From: Nocardiopsis sp. FR4
GTDB taxonomy: Bacteria; Actinomycetota; Actinomycetes; Streptosporangiales; Streptosporangiaceae
DNA length: 64,000 nt
Assembly: GCF_009830945.1 (NCBI RefSeq)
Contig: NZ_VWVV01000009.1
Span: forward strand, 1-64,000
Direction of reading: 5' to 3'
Made by a program: the position numbers and the translations under genes. Positions 37,997 through 46,069 of the stretch are shown piece after piece. A model generated the notes under the pieces. The model was not told the origin of the DNA. It did no database searches and was given only the letters and a program-made list of their open reading frames with translations. Position 1 is the stretch's first letter. Each line of letters opens with the position of its first letter.

Positions 37997-40846
37997 ATGG
38001 GTTTCGCGCAGCTGTACTACACCTCGTGCGAGCAGGGCCTGTCCGGCTACGCCGGGTACCAGTTCAACGCGGCGACCCCGGGGGTGGACCCCCAGGTACT
38101 GCGGGAGATCGAACGGTTCACCGTGTACGAGCCGCCGAGGTCGTGCCCGCCCGAGCAGGTGGCCGAGCACCCGGTCAACCTCTGCTACTCGCCCGACGTG
38201 GGCGGGGTTCCGGTGCTGAGCCGGGTGGTCTCCAGCGGCAACGACCCGTCGGGGCGCCCGGGCAACTACTTCGCGCACAGCCTGGTGTCCACGGGCTCCG
38301 GGGCGGGTCCGCTACCCGCGGAGCTGTGGGAGGCCGACTTCTGGGCGGAGGCTCCGGTGGGCGACCCCCGCCAGGCGGAACTCGCGGAGCTGTCGGAGGC
38401 GGAGGTGGGGCCCGGCCCCCTGGACCGCTCCCGCACCGACGCCTGGGTCCGGCGCTGGCCCCCGGAGATGGTCACGCGGCTGCTGCTGGCCGCCGACGCC
38501 GCCGTGGACGACGGCCGCCCGCTGGCGCTGGTGGCCGACAGCGGGTCCGTGGCGCACTGGGTGGCGTCCCTGTGCCACCTGCTGGTGCCGGAGCGGGCCC
38601 GGCAGCTGTCGTTCGCGACCTACTGCGGCAACCCCGACGAGGCGCTCGTGCACGTCGTCGGGGTGCCGCCGGGGTCGGACACCGCGCGGTGGGCGGACCG
38701 GTTCACGGTGTACGACCCGGAGCTGGACCCGCTGGACAGGCTGCCCGCCCCCGAGCCCCGGGCGGAGGCGGTGGCCGAACGCCTGGCCAGGCTCGGCACG
38801 CGCCGGACGGCGAGCCTGTGGCGCCGCGCGCGCCCCTACGCCTCGGGCGGGGAGCGGGCGCTGGCGGACTGGCGTCCGGTGCTGGCCGCCGCCTCGCTCC
38901 TGGAGGAGGGCGCCCCGCGCGGCGAGGACCTGCTCATGGTGAACGCGTGGCTGCCGAGGGCGGTGGACTGGCTGGCCCCGGACCAGGCGGCAGCGCTGAT
39001 CCACCGGATCCTGGACGCCGACGCGGCGGCCGGACCCGGGGAACCCGCTCGAGACGTGCCGGCCGCGGCCGCCTCGGCGCGGCCCCGGACGCTGGTCGCG
39101 GCGGCGGAGGGGCGGCGGCCGTTCCGGGGGCCCTGCGCGGAGGCCGGGATCAACGCCCGCGCCCTGGCCGCGGGGGCCGAACCGGGCGCGGCCGTGGCGG
39201 CCGGACCGGGCCGCGCGGTCGTCGACCGGACCGGGGACGGGCCCCCCGGGAGCGGGCTCGCGGTGGGCGGGCCCTCCGGGAGCGGGCTCGCGGTGGACGG
39301 CCCCTCGGGAGTCGGGCATTCGGGGGACCCCTGCCCCGGGAGAGCCCTCCCGGGGAACGGTGCCTCCGCCGGAAAGCCCGCGGAGAACGTGCTCTCGGCG
39401 GTCGATGCCCCCGGCCGCGCCGCCTCGGGCGCCGCGGCGGAGGGGGCGGTCGCGGTGCTGGACCACGCGGCCCTGGCCGGTCTGCAGCGGGCGGCGCACC
39501 GTCTGGGCGGCGCGGGCGGGGTGACCGAGCGGCTCGAACGCGTGATGGTGCGCCGCTGCCTGGACGGCATCGCCGCGGGCGAGGCGGCCCCGGCGGTGGC
39601 TCCGGTGCGGTCGGAGTCGGTGCGCGCGGCGGCGCGGGAGCGGGTGGCCGCGCTGCTGGACGGGGACCTGGGAGAGGTCCGCCCGGAACGGGCGGTGGAA
39701 CTGCTGCGCTGGGCGCGTTCGGGCGGCCTGGCGCCACCGGAGGCCAGCCTGGAACGCTACGGTCGCCGCTCCCTGGCCCCGCTGCTGTCCGGCGCCCGCG
39801 TGCCCCACCCCGCCGCGCGCGTTTTGATGACGGCGCACCCGGGGGTCCGGCGGGGCGCGGCGGCGGAGCTGGCCCGGCTGCCGCGCGAACGGCTGGCCGC
39901 ACTGGCCACCGGGCCGGTGGGCGCCCTGTTCGCCGAGGACCGGGACGCCTCCACCGCCGCTCTGCGCGAGCTGCGGATCCTGGGCTCGGGCAACCGCGCC
40001 GACCTTCCGGGACTGCTGTCACGCGCGGTGGCCGTGCGCCGGGAGGGGCGGGCGGGCCAGGGCCCCGGGCTGCCCGAGTACGACGTGGACGAGGAACTGC
40101 TCTCCCGGGTGTGGGGGACGGACCGCTGTCCCCGGAGCGCGGTGGCGACCCTGCGCGTCCTGCGTCCGGGCCTGCTGGTGGACCCGGGAGTGGGCCGCTG
40201 GGTGGCCGAGGTGATGACGACGCCTCCCGGGGAGGGCGACGAGCGGACCTGGCGCGAGCTGGTGGACGAGGTGGCCCGGCACTGGCTGCGCAACCGGCTT
40301 CCGGACTCGGGGCGGCGCGTGGTGGTGGAGTGGTCGCGGGTGCGCCCGGCCCTGGTCGCGCTGCGCGCCGCCGGGGACGAGCGGGGCCCCGGACGGATGG
40401 GCGCGGTCCACAAGGCGGCCCGGGAGACCCACCCCGTGGTGGAGGAGATGGCCCGCAGGCTCATGGTGCGGATGATGCTGGGCTGGCGTCGCTGCGCCTC
40501 GCTGGCCGAGGCGCTGCGGGACTGCCCGGAGGAGGTGTTCGCGACCTACTGCGAGGCGGTGGTGCCCCGGTTGGCCGACGAGCGGCCGGACACGGCCACG
40601 GCCGTGCTCCTCTACCAGGCCACCGGGCACGAGGCGATGACCGGTCACGAACGGGCCCGGCGCCTGGAGGAGTCGGTGCTCTCCCCCGCCGTGGGCGCCT
40701 GGCGGCGCCGCCACGTGGCGCGGATGCGCCGGCAGCTGCCCCGGGAGTCGGCGGGTGAGTTCGACCTGTGGTTGCGGCAGGTGTGCGGTGCCCGCGCGCG
40801 CGGGGTGTTCGGGTGGGCTCCCTGGCGGGGCGGGCGGAACTCGTGA
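37997..40846 (+). CDS. GTPase-associated protein 1 (GAP1-N2 type)
   Basis: 949 residues. The N-terminus (QLYYTSCEQGLSGYAGYQF, then CYSPDVGG and NYFAHSLV) matches the GAP1-N2 domain of GTPase-associated proteins, the middle (residues ~160-330) a GAP1-M-like part with VRRWPPEMVTRLL and QLSFATYC, and the rest an alpha-helical C-terminal region. A Gly/Ala/Ser-rich insert at ~360-480 includes a 30-bp tandem repeat. GAP1 families are encoded next to double GTPases; they are thought to sense or gate the GTPase, but no biochemical role is known. AGGGAAGG precedes the ATG. Between GTPases A and B, which suggests it acts with both. Confidence 0.78.
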   Translation: MGFAQLYYTSCEQGLSGYAGYQFNAATPGVDPQVLREIERFTVYEPPRSCPPEQVAEHPVNLCYSPDVGGVPVLSRVVSSGNDPSGRPGNYFAHSLVSTGSGAGPLPAELWEADFWAEAPVGDPRQAELAELSEAEVGPGPLDRSRTDAWVRRWPPEMVTRLLLAADAAVDDGRPLALVADSGSVAHWVASLCHLLVPERARQLSFATYCGNPDEALVHVVGVPPGSDTARWADRFTVYDPELDPLDRLPAPEPRAEAVAERLARLGTRRTASLWRRARPYASGGERALADWRPVLAAASLLEEGAPRGEDLLMVNAWLPRAVDWLAPDQAAALIHRILDADAAAGPGEPARDVPAAAASARPRTLVAAAEGRRPFRGPCAEAGINARALAAGAEPGAAVAAGPGRAVVDRTGDGPPGSGLAVGGPSGSGLAVDGPSGVGHSGDPCPGRALPGNGASAGKPAENVLSAVDAPGRAASGAAAEGAVAVLDHAALAGLQRAAHRLGGAGGVTERLERVMVRRCLDGIAAGEAAPAVAPVRSESVRAAARERVAALLDGDLGEVRPERAVELLRWARSGGLAPPEASLERYGRRSLAPLLSGARVPHPAARVLMTAHPGVRRGAAAELARLPRERLAALATGPVGALFAEDRDASTAALRELRILGSGNRADLPGLLSRAVAVRREGRAGQGPGLPEYDVDEELLSRVWGTDRCPRSAVATLRVLRPGLLVDPGVGRWVAEVMTTPPGEGDERTWRELVDEVARHWLRNRLPDSGRRVVVEWSRVRPALVALRAAGDERGPGRMGAVHKAARETHPVVEEMARRLMVRMMLGWRRCASLAEALRDCPEEVFATYCEAVVPRLADERPDTATAVLLYQATGHEAMTGHERARRLEESVLSPAVGAWRRRHVARMRRQLPRESAGEFDLWLRQVCGARARGVFGWAPWRGGRNS
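39241..39320 (+). repeat. 30-bp tandem repeat inside the GAP1 gene
   Basis: GGGAGCGGGCTCGCGGTG at 39248-39265 recurs at 39278-39295, with a third diverged start at 39307, encoding GSGLAVGGPS-type decapeptides. It lies in a disordered insert and is likely to vary in number. Confidence 0.75.
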
Positions 40847-40913
40847 CCCGGTCGCGGACCGGCGGCGGGCGCGCCGCGACCGCACGGGGTGCTTCGGCCG
40901 ACGGGAGACTTCC

Positions 40914-42503
40914 GTGAGACACGTGGTGCCCCCGGGGCCGGGGCGCGACGGCGGCGCGGCGCAGGTCGGCGCGGCTCTGCTGACCGTCGCCGGGGTGCTG
41001 GTGGCCCTGGTCGTCGTCTACCTGCTGCGCTGGTGGCTGTTCGCGGGGTTGGTGAGCGCCGTGGTGATCGTGGGAGGCACGGCGGCCGTGGTCGGCTGGT
41101 GCGTCCTGGTGGCGCTGTACCTGCGGCGCACGCACGAGGTGCTGTTCGGCGGCGGTTACCCGGACGACCCGCTTCCGGGAGAGGGGGAGGACCCCGCCCA
41201 CCGCTCCTACCACGGCGGTCCGGCCTGGTGGGACCTGCGCGCGGTGCTGAGCTGGAGCTGGGCGGTGGCCGCGCCGTGGAGCGTGTTCCTGCTGCCGCAC
41301 CTGCTGGCGCACGCCCTGGTGGTGGGCGCCTACCTGGCCTCGGCGTGGGCGGTGGCCGGCGTGCTGCGTCTGGCCGACTCCGGGTTGCTGCTGGTGCGCC
41401 GGATCCGGATGGTGTGCCCGGGGTGCTTCGCCCGCCTGGGCTACCCGGCCTACCTGTGCGTGACGTGCGGTCGGCGGCACACCTCCATCCGCCCCGGCGG
41501 ACGCGGGCTGTGGCGGCGCGCCTGCCTGTGCGGGACCCGGCTGCCGACGCTGCTCCTGCTGGGTGCGGCCGGCCTGGACGCGCGGTGCCCGCACTGCGAC
41601 CGGGGCCTGGAGCACCGGCCGGGCGAGTCCCGGGAGTTCGTGCTGCCGCTGTTCGGGGGCACGGGGGCTGGCAAGACCCGCCTGGTGACGGGGATGCACC
41701 TGGCCCTGGCCCAGGCGGCGGAACGGAGCCCGGAGGCCTCCGTGGAACCCGTGGGCGAGGAGTCGGTGCGGCGGCTGCGGGACTGCGCGCGGACGCTGGC
41801 GGAGCGGACCGCGTCCACCCCGCCGGGGCGCGAGGTGCGCGGGCTGACGGTGCGGGTGGGCGCGGGCGGCCGGACGCTGCTCGTGCAGGTCTTCGACGCG
41901 GCGGGCGAGCGGTTCAACAGGTCGGCGACCGCCGAGGAACTCGCCTACCTCGGCAAGGCGTCGACGTTCGTGCTGGTGGTGGACCCGCTGGGGATCGAGG
42001 CGGTGTGGCGGTCGCTGTCCGGGCGGGAGCGGACGCACCTGGCCGGGGAGCGCTCGCACACCCGGGACCCGGAGCTGGCCTACGGGGCGGTGCGCGACGA
42101 GATCCGGCGGCAGTACCGGATGCTGGGGCGCGGGCGGCTGACCCCCCGGAGGCGCACCCGGTTGGCGGTGGTGGTCACACGCGGGGACCTGCTCCGGGGT
42201 ACCGCCGTGGCACCCGGGGAGGAGGATCCGCGCGCGTGGGCGGAGCGGGTCCTGGGCCTGGGCAACCTGCTGCGGGACGCCGGGGCCCACTTCGGCCGGG
42301 TGCGGGTGCTGGTCACCTCGGCCGTCACCGACGCGGCCGGGCGGGCCGACCCCAGCCTCGGCGCGCTGCTGCGGTGGCTGCTGGCCGAGGAGGACGAGGC
42401 GTTCACGGCGATGCTCACCTCCGGGGAAACCCCCGGGACCGGGGCCGGGGGCCCGGGGCGGCGCACCGATCCGGAACCGCAGTACGTGGAGGGGGCGGGA
42501 TGA
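40914..42503 (+). CDS. membrane-anchored zinc-ribbon GTPase, GTPase B
   Basis: 529 residues. Two hydrophobic helices at about 18-62 and two more around 100-145 anchor it. Two Cys clusters follow (CPGCFARLGYPAYLCVTC; CLCGT and CPHCDRG), a zinc-ribbon region, then the GTPase core: G1 FGGTGAGKT near 247-255, G3 DAAGE near 327, and TRGD in place of NKxD near 420, so guanine specificity is uncertain. Like GTPase A it seems DO-GTPase2-like, but unlike A it is in the membrane. GGGAG before the GTG sets the start, 67 bases after the GAP1 stop. Its stop overlaps the next ATG. Confidence 0.8.
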   Translation: MRHVVPPGPGRDGGAAQVGAALLTVAGVLVALVVVYLLRWWLFAGLVSAVVIVGGTAAVVGWCVLVALYLRRTHEVLFGGGYPDDPLPGEGEDPAHRSYHGGPAWWDLRAVLSWSWAVAAPWSVFLLPHLLAHALVVGAYLASAWAVAGVLRLADSGLLLVRRIRMVCPGCFARLGYPAYLCVTCGRRHTSIRPGGRGLWRRACLCGTRLPTLLLLGAAGLDARCPHCDRGLEHRPGESREFVLPLFGGTGAGKTRLVTGMHLALAQAAERSPEASVEPVGEESVRRLRDCARTLAERTASTPPGREVRGLTVRVGAGGRTLLVQVFDAAGERFNRSATAEELAYLGKASTFVLVVDPLGIEAVWRSLSGRERTHLAGERSHTRDPELAYGAVRDEIRRQYRMLGRGRLTPRRRTRLAVVVTRGDLLRGTAVAPGEEDPRAWAERVLGLGNLLRDAGAHFGRVRVLVTSAVTDAAGRADPSLGALLRWLLAEEDEAFTAMLTSGETPGTGAGGPGRRTDPEPQYVEGAG

Positions 42504-42673
42504 CCTACCGGGGACCCGAACACCGCGCCGCCCGCCGCACGGTCGCGGTGGCGGTCTACGTGCTGACCTGCGCGCTGACCGTGGCCGGGGTTCTCGGGCT
42601 GGTGTGGCTGGGCGCGGCCACCGTCCAGGGCGTGTGGGCCCACGCCCTGGCCCGCGTCACCTCGGGCCTGTGA
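42500..42673 (+). CDS. 57-aa membrane miniprotein at the end of the GTPase operon
   Basis: MTYRGPEHRAARRTVAVAVY starts a basic cytoplasmic segment; one long hydrophobic helix (VAVYVLTCALTVAGVLGLVW and beyond, to about residue 46) follows. The ATG overlaps the stop of GTPase B (ATGA), so it is translated with it, probably as a membrane partner or small effector. I know no family. A hairpin terminator follows within 3 bases. Confidence 0.75.
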   Translation: MTYRGPEHRAARRTVAVAVYVLTCALTVAGVLGLVWLGAATVQGVWAHALARVTSGL

Positions 42674-42675
42674 CG

Positions 42676-42702
42676 TCCCCGCGGAGCCCGAAGGCTCCGG
42701 GG
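42676..42702 (+). terminator. terminator of the GTPase operon
   Basis: CGGAGCC-CGAA-GGCTCCG, extended by flanking CCCC/GGGG pairs; a stable stem with a tetraloop right after the 57-aa gene. Confidence 0.72.
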
Positions 42703-43004
42703 CGACCGGGCGTCCCTGGGCCCTCTGTCCCGGCCCGGACGGCTCCGGGGGGGCGGGGGCGCGGTACCCGCGTCAGGCGGTCCGGCGGCTCCCCGCCGCG
42801 GCCGGGCGCCTTCGTGTCCACATCCCCTGCGCAACACCGCCTCTACTCCCCTGAACCTCCCTGAAGCCCCCATGTCCCCACAAAAAGCCTTCACAACTAC
42901 ACGTAAGTAAGTAGTTACTTAGGGTTACTCAACTGTCGCGCAGGGGCATCTTCCGCACTGCTCCACGTCACCGGGACGGGGAGGAACGCAGAGGAGACAC
43001 TTCC
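42703..43004. promoter_or_regulatory. promoter region of the CHRD-sortase operon
   Basis: About 300 bases without a gene. The last ~150 are AT-rich and contain AAGTA-GT-TACTT at 42909-42920 within TAAGTAGTTACTTA, and GTAAGTAAGTAG before it; a palindromic operator or part of the promoter. Confidence 0.55.
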
Positions 43005-43781
43005 ATGCACAAGGCAACCGCCACGGCGGCGGCACTGGCGCTCCCCGTGGGCCTGGTGCTGGCCGCCGCTCCCGCACACGCCGAGATCCCCGACGAGGCC
43101 AAGGACACCGCGGTCCTGCACGCGCAGATCCAGCCCCTGAACGAGACCGACGCCGCCGGAACGAGCACCGTCGAGCTCCAGGGCACCCGGATGACCGTCC
43201 AGATCCACGCCACCGGGCTCGCGCCGGGCCTCGCGCACGCGCAGCACCTCCACATCGGGGGCGAGAACACGTGCCCCGCGGGACTCGACCTGGACGAGAA
43301 CGGCGACGGCCTCCTCAGCGCCATCGAGGGCGTGCCGAGCTACGGCCCCGGGGCCGTGTCGCTGACCGCCGAGGGCGGCACCGGAGCGGAGAACAAGCTC
43401 GCCCTGGAGCTGATGCCGGTGGCCGACGAGAACGGCAAGCTGGAGTACCAGCGCACGTTCGACGTCAGTGAGGACGTCGCCAAGCGCGTCCGCAGCGGCC
43501 AGGCCGTCCTCGTCCAGAGCGGCATCGACACCGACGGCAACCGCGAGTACGACTTCAACGGCGCGGGCAGGAGCGACGTCGACGAGTCGCTCCCGGCCGA
43601 GTCCACCCACCCGGCCTCCTGCGGCATGTTCGCCGCGGCGCCCGAGCGCGGCATGGAGACCGGTCTGGGCGGCACCGCCGACACCCCCCGGGCCGCGATG
43701 ATCGGTCTGGGCGCCGCCCTGGTCACGGTCGCGGGCGCGGTGGCCGTCGCCGGTCGACACCTGCTGCGCACCAAGGCATGA
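43005..43781 (+). CDS. secreted CHRD-like protein with C-terminal membrane helix
   Basis: 258 residues. Signal peptide 1-27 (ALPVGLVLAAAPAHA), then a beta-rich domain with TSTVELQGTRMTVQIHATGL and HAQHLHIGG, close to CHRD domains and SOD-like folds. A helix at about 229-249 followed by RHLLRTKA is shaped like a cell-wall sorting tail, but no LPxTG is seen before it. The stop overlaps the ATG of the class F sortase (ATGA), so the pair forms an operon. The sortase may attach this protein through a non-canonical site, or it may simply stay in the membrane. Function unknown. Confidence 0.8.
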   Translation: MHKATATAAALALPVGLVLAAAPAHAEIPDEAKDTAVLHAQIQPLNETDAAGTSTVELQGTRMTVQIHATGLAPGLAHAQHLHIGGENTCPAGLDLDENGDGLLSAIEGVPSYGPGAVSLTAEGGTGAENKLALELMPVADENGKLEYQRTFDVSEDVAKRVRSGQAVLVQSGIDTDGNREYDFNGAGRSDVDESLPAESTHPASCGMFAAAPERGMETGLGGTADTPRAAMIGLGAALVTVAGAVAVAGRHLLRTKA

Positions 43782-44446
43782 CAGCCCTGACGGGTACCGG
43801 CCCCGCTCCGGTACCCGGACCGACGCGCGGTCGCCGGGTGCTCTACTCGGCGGCCGCGCGGTCGGTGTCCTCGCTGGGCGTGCTGCTCATGGCCGCGGGC
43901 CTGTGGCAGAGCGGGGTGGCCGCCGACCGCGAACCCGACCCCCCGCCCGCGCGCACCACCGCCGAGGCGGGCGCCGCCCCCGTGATGAGCCGGTCCCAGC
44001 CCGTCGCGCTGCGCATTCCGGCCATCGACCTCGACACCACCGCCCTGATGCCCCTGGACGTGGACGCCACCGGGGTACTGGAGGCGCCCGAGGACACCGA
44101 CACCGTCGGCTGGTACCAGGCGGGCCCCTGGCCAGGCCAGGCCGGTCCGGCGGTGATGGGCGCGCACGTGGACTCCGCCAGCGGTCCGGCGGTCTTCTTC
44201 TGGCTGCGGCGCCTGGAGCCGGGCGACGAGGTGACCGTGGCCCGCGCCGACGGCACCGAGGCCGTGTTCACCGTCTACGAGGTGCACGAGCACGACAAGA
44301 ACGCCTTCCCCACCCAGCGCGTCTACGGCTCCACCGGCAACCGGGCCGAGCTGCGCCTGGTCACCTGCGGTGGCGCGTTCGAGCGCGACGGCGGCGGCTA
44401 CACCGGCAACCTGGTCGTCTACGCCGAGCTCAAGCCCCCGGTGTGA
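43778..44446 (+). CDS. srtF: class F sortase
   Basis: 222 residues. A membrane anchor near 22-43, then a sortase barrel with LRIPAIDLD, GWYQAGPWPGQAGP, the catalytic His at about 130 (GAHVDS) and the catalytic Cys at about 197 (LVTCGG). Class F enzymes are typical of actinobacteria and are transpeptidases that attach proteins to peptidoglycan or process surface proteins. I cannot place the catalytic Arg with certainty: the nearest after Cys is R203, and the usual YR-N site reads YTGN. Coupled to the CHRD-like gene. Confidence 0.88.
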   Translation: MTALTGTGPAPVPGPTRGRRVLYSAAARSVSSLGVLLMAAGLWQSGVAADREPDPPPARTTAEAGAAPVMSRSQPVALRIPAIDLDTTALMPLDVDATGVLEAPEDTDTVGWYQAGPWPGQAGPAVMGAHVDSASGPAVFFWLRRLEPGDEVTVARADGTEAVFTVYEVHEHDKNAFPTQRVYGSTGNRAELRLVTCGGAFERDGGGYTGNLVVYAELKPPV

Positions 44447-44523
44447 CCACCCGCCCCACGGGTTCCGCGCCCGGCTGTGGCACAGTGGCGGCCACCGCAA
44501 CCGCGTCACCAGGGAGGAACACC

Positions 44524-44820
44524 ATGGCGGTCTTCGCCGTCACCTACACCTACGCCCCCGACAGCGCCGCCGCGCGCGACGAGCACCGCCCCGCCCACCG
44601 GGAGTACCTCGGCGAGCTGTCCGGGCGGGGCGCCAACCTGTGCTCGGGCCCCTTCGGCCCCGAGGAGGTCCCGGGCGCGCTGCTGCTCCTTCGCGCCGAC
44701 TCCAAGGAGGAGGCCCTCGCCCTCACCGAGAAGGACCCCTTCCGCGTGCAGGGCCTGGTCACCGAGGTCGGCGTCCAGGAGTGGGTGCCGGTGCTGGGCC
44801 CGCTGGCCGAGCACTTCTGA
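44524..44820 (+). CDS. YciI family protein
   Basis: 98 residues, a ferredoxin-like alpha/beta barrel fold as in YciI and muconolactone isomerase relatives: VTYTYAPDSAAARDEHRPAHREYL, then LLLLRADSKEEALALTEKDPF. The conserved His (HRPAH) and Asp (KDPF) of the family's putative active site are present. Substrate unknown. GGGAGGA lies before the ATG. It ends just before a strong bidirectional terminator shared with a convergent VOC gene. Confidence 0.9.
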   Translation: MAVFAVTYTYAPDSAAARDEHRPAHREYLGELSGRGANLCSGPFGPEEVPGALLLLRADSKEEALALTEKDPFRVQGLVTEVGVQEWVPVLGPLAEHF

Positions 44821-44829
44821 GCCGCCGGA

Positions 44830-44868
44830 AGCCGCCGGGGCCGGTCACGCCGACCGGCCCCGGCGGCT
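44830..44868. terminator. bidirectional terminator
   Basis: A perfect 17-bp stem (AGCCGCCGGGGCCGGTC paired with its complement) with a 5-base loop, followed by TTT, between the convergent YciI and VOC genes. Confidence 0.88.
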
Positions 44869-44874
44869 TTCCCG

Positions 44875-45291
44875 TCACCGGGCGAGGCCGTTGTCGCGCA
44901 TCCACTGGGGGTCGGGGGCCACCATCTGCACGATCTCGACGTGCAGCCCCTCGGGACCCGCGACCTGGAACCGGCGCTGCCCCCAGGGCTCGCTGACCAG
45001 AGGCATGACCACCTCCAGCCCCGCCGCCCGCAGCCGCCTCTCCTCGGCGTCCGCGTCGGGGACGAGGAAGGCGATGAGCGAATTCCCCTTCTCCGAGCGC
45101 AGGACCTCGTGCGTGGAGGGGTGGTCGCGCAGGACGAAGTCGATGGACAGCTTGGGGTGGTCCCGGTGCTGGGTGTTGAGGTACCAGCCGAGGTCGACGC
45201 CGACCTCGAAGCCGAAGTGCTCGGTGAACCACCCGGCGCCGGCGCCCGGATCGTCGCAGAGCACGGCCAGGCCGACGAGTCGGATATCCAC
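44875..45291 (-). CDS. VOC (glyoxalase/bleomycin resistance) family protein
   Basis: 138 residues. One VOC module of paired beta-alpha-beta-beta-beta units: IRLVGLAVLCDDPGAGAGWF with EHFGFEVG, then AFLVPDADAEERRLRAAGLE and GLHVEIVQM. The family includes dioxygenases, isomerases and binding proteins; the role is unknown. The GTG at 45291, four bases after GGAGG, is the likely start; the longer frame extends into the divergent promoter. A TetR regulator is head-to-head with operator-like repeats between. Confidence 0.83.
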   Translation of the reverse strand: MDIRLVGLAVLCDDPGAGAGWFTEHFGFEVGVDLGWYLNTQHRDHPKLSIDFVLRDHPSTHEVLRSEKGNSLIAFLVPDADAEERRLRAAGLEVVMPLVSEPWGQRRFQVAGPEGLHVEIVQMVAPDPQWMRDNGLAR

Positions 45292-45318
45292 ACTGCCTCC
45301 AGGGGGTTCGCCTTTTAC

Positions 45319-45341
45319 TACTACAGTCAAAGTACTACAGT
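45319..45341. promoter_or_regulatory. direct repeats, probable TetR operator
   Basis: TACTACAGT occurs at 45319-45327 and 45333-45341 in the divergent AT-rich gap of the VOC and TetR genes. The 14-bp step and placement suit a regulator binding site. Confidence 0.62.
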
Positions 45342-45384
45342 TGAAGTGGAGTTCCCAGGGCTTTTTCCACGGAGGAGCGAAGGC

Positions 45385-45972
45385 ATGCGGCAGAACCCCG
45401 AGCGCAGGCGCGCACTGCTGGACGCGGCGATCGACGTCCTGGCCGAGGAGGGGGCCCGCGGGCTCACCTTCAGAGCGGTGGACGCCCGGGCGGGGGTGCC
45501 CCGGGGGACCGCGTCGAACTACTTCGCCAACCGCGCGGCGCTGCTACTCCAGGCGGGCGCGCACGTCCACGTGCGCCTGGCCCCCACCGAGGAGTTCATG
45601 ACCGCCTTCCTGGACGCGGCGCCCTCGCGCGAACAGGTCCGCCTGGGCATGCGCGACCTGCTGCGGCGGGTGGAGGCGGACCGCAACGGCTACCTCGCGC
45701 TGCTGGAGCTGCGCCTGGAGGCCAACCGGCACCCGGGCATCCGCGAGGAGCTCACGCGCACCGTCCGGGACACCCTGGAGGGGAACGTGCGCCACCACCT
45801 GGAGGGCGGCTTCCCCGGGGACCGGGACACGGTGGTCACCCTCTACCTGGCGATGACCGGCCTGTTCGTGGAACACCTGACTTTGCCCGAGGCCCTGGGC
45901 GGCGACGGCGCCGAGACCCTGGTGGACCGGCTGGTCGAGGCCGTCGTCCCCGAGGGACCGCGCTCCCCCTGA
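45385..45972 (+). CDS. TetR family regulator
   Basis: 195 residues. The HTH is at about 7-52 (RRALLDAAIDVLAEEG, FRAVDARAGVPRGTASNYF), with a helical ligand domain behind it (LRRVEADRNGYLALLELRLEA). GGAGGAG precedes the ATG. Divergent from the VOC gene; the repeats at 45319-45341 are the probable site. The ligand is unknown. Confidence 0.9.
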   Translation: MRQNPERRRALLDAAIDVLAEEGARGLTFRAVDARAGVPRGTASNYFANRAALLLQAGAHVHVRLAPTEEFMTAFLDAAPSREQVRLGMRDLLRRVEADRNGYLALLELRLEANRHPGIREELTRTVRDTLEGNVRHHLEGGFPGDRDTVVTLYLAMTGLFVEHLTLPEALGGDGAETLVDRLVEAVVPEGPRSP

Positions 45973-46024
45973 GCGGGGGGAGCGGCCCCTCGCGCCCCCG
46001 GGCCCGGGCGCCGCGCGCGTGGGT

Positions 46025-46047
46025 TACGATAACGATTATCGTTTTCG
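46025..46047 (+). promoter_or_regulatory. Zur box
   Basis: Centred on AACGAT-T-ATCGTT (46031-46043, perfect), with flanks TACGAT...TTTTCG matching the GATAA-N-TTATC pattern of Zur/Fur sites. It lies 23-45 bases before the first gene of a zinc-responsive ribosomal operon, which supports zinc control. Confidence 0.85.
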
Positions 46048-46069
46048 TAAGAAGGGAGGGTGTCCTCCG

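Noticed and set aside
38026..40758. 910-codon frame overlapping GAP1
   Set aside because: Gly/Arg-rich +1 shadow; the real frame has the GAP1-N2 signature.
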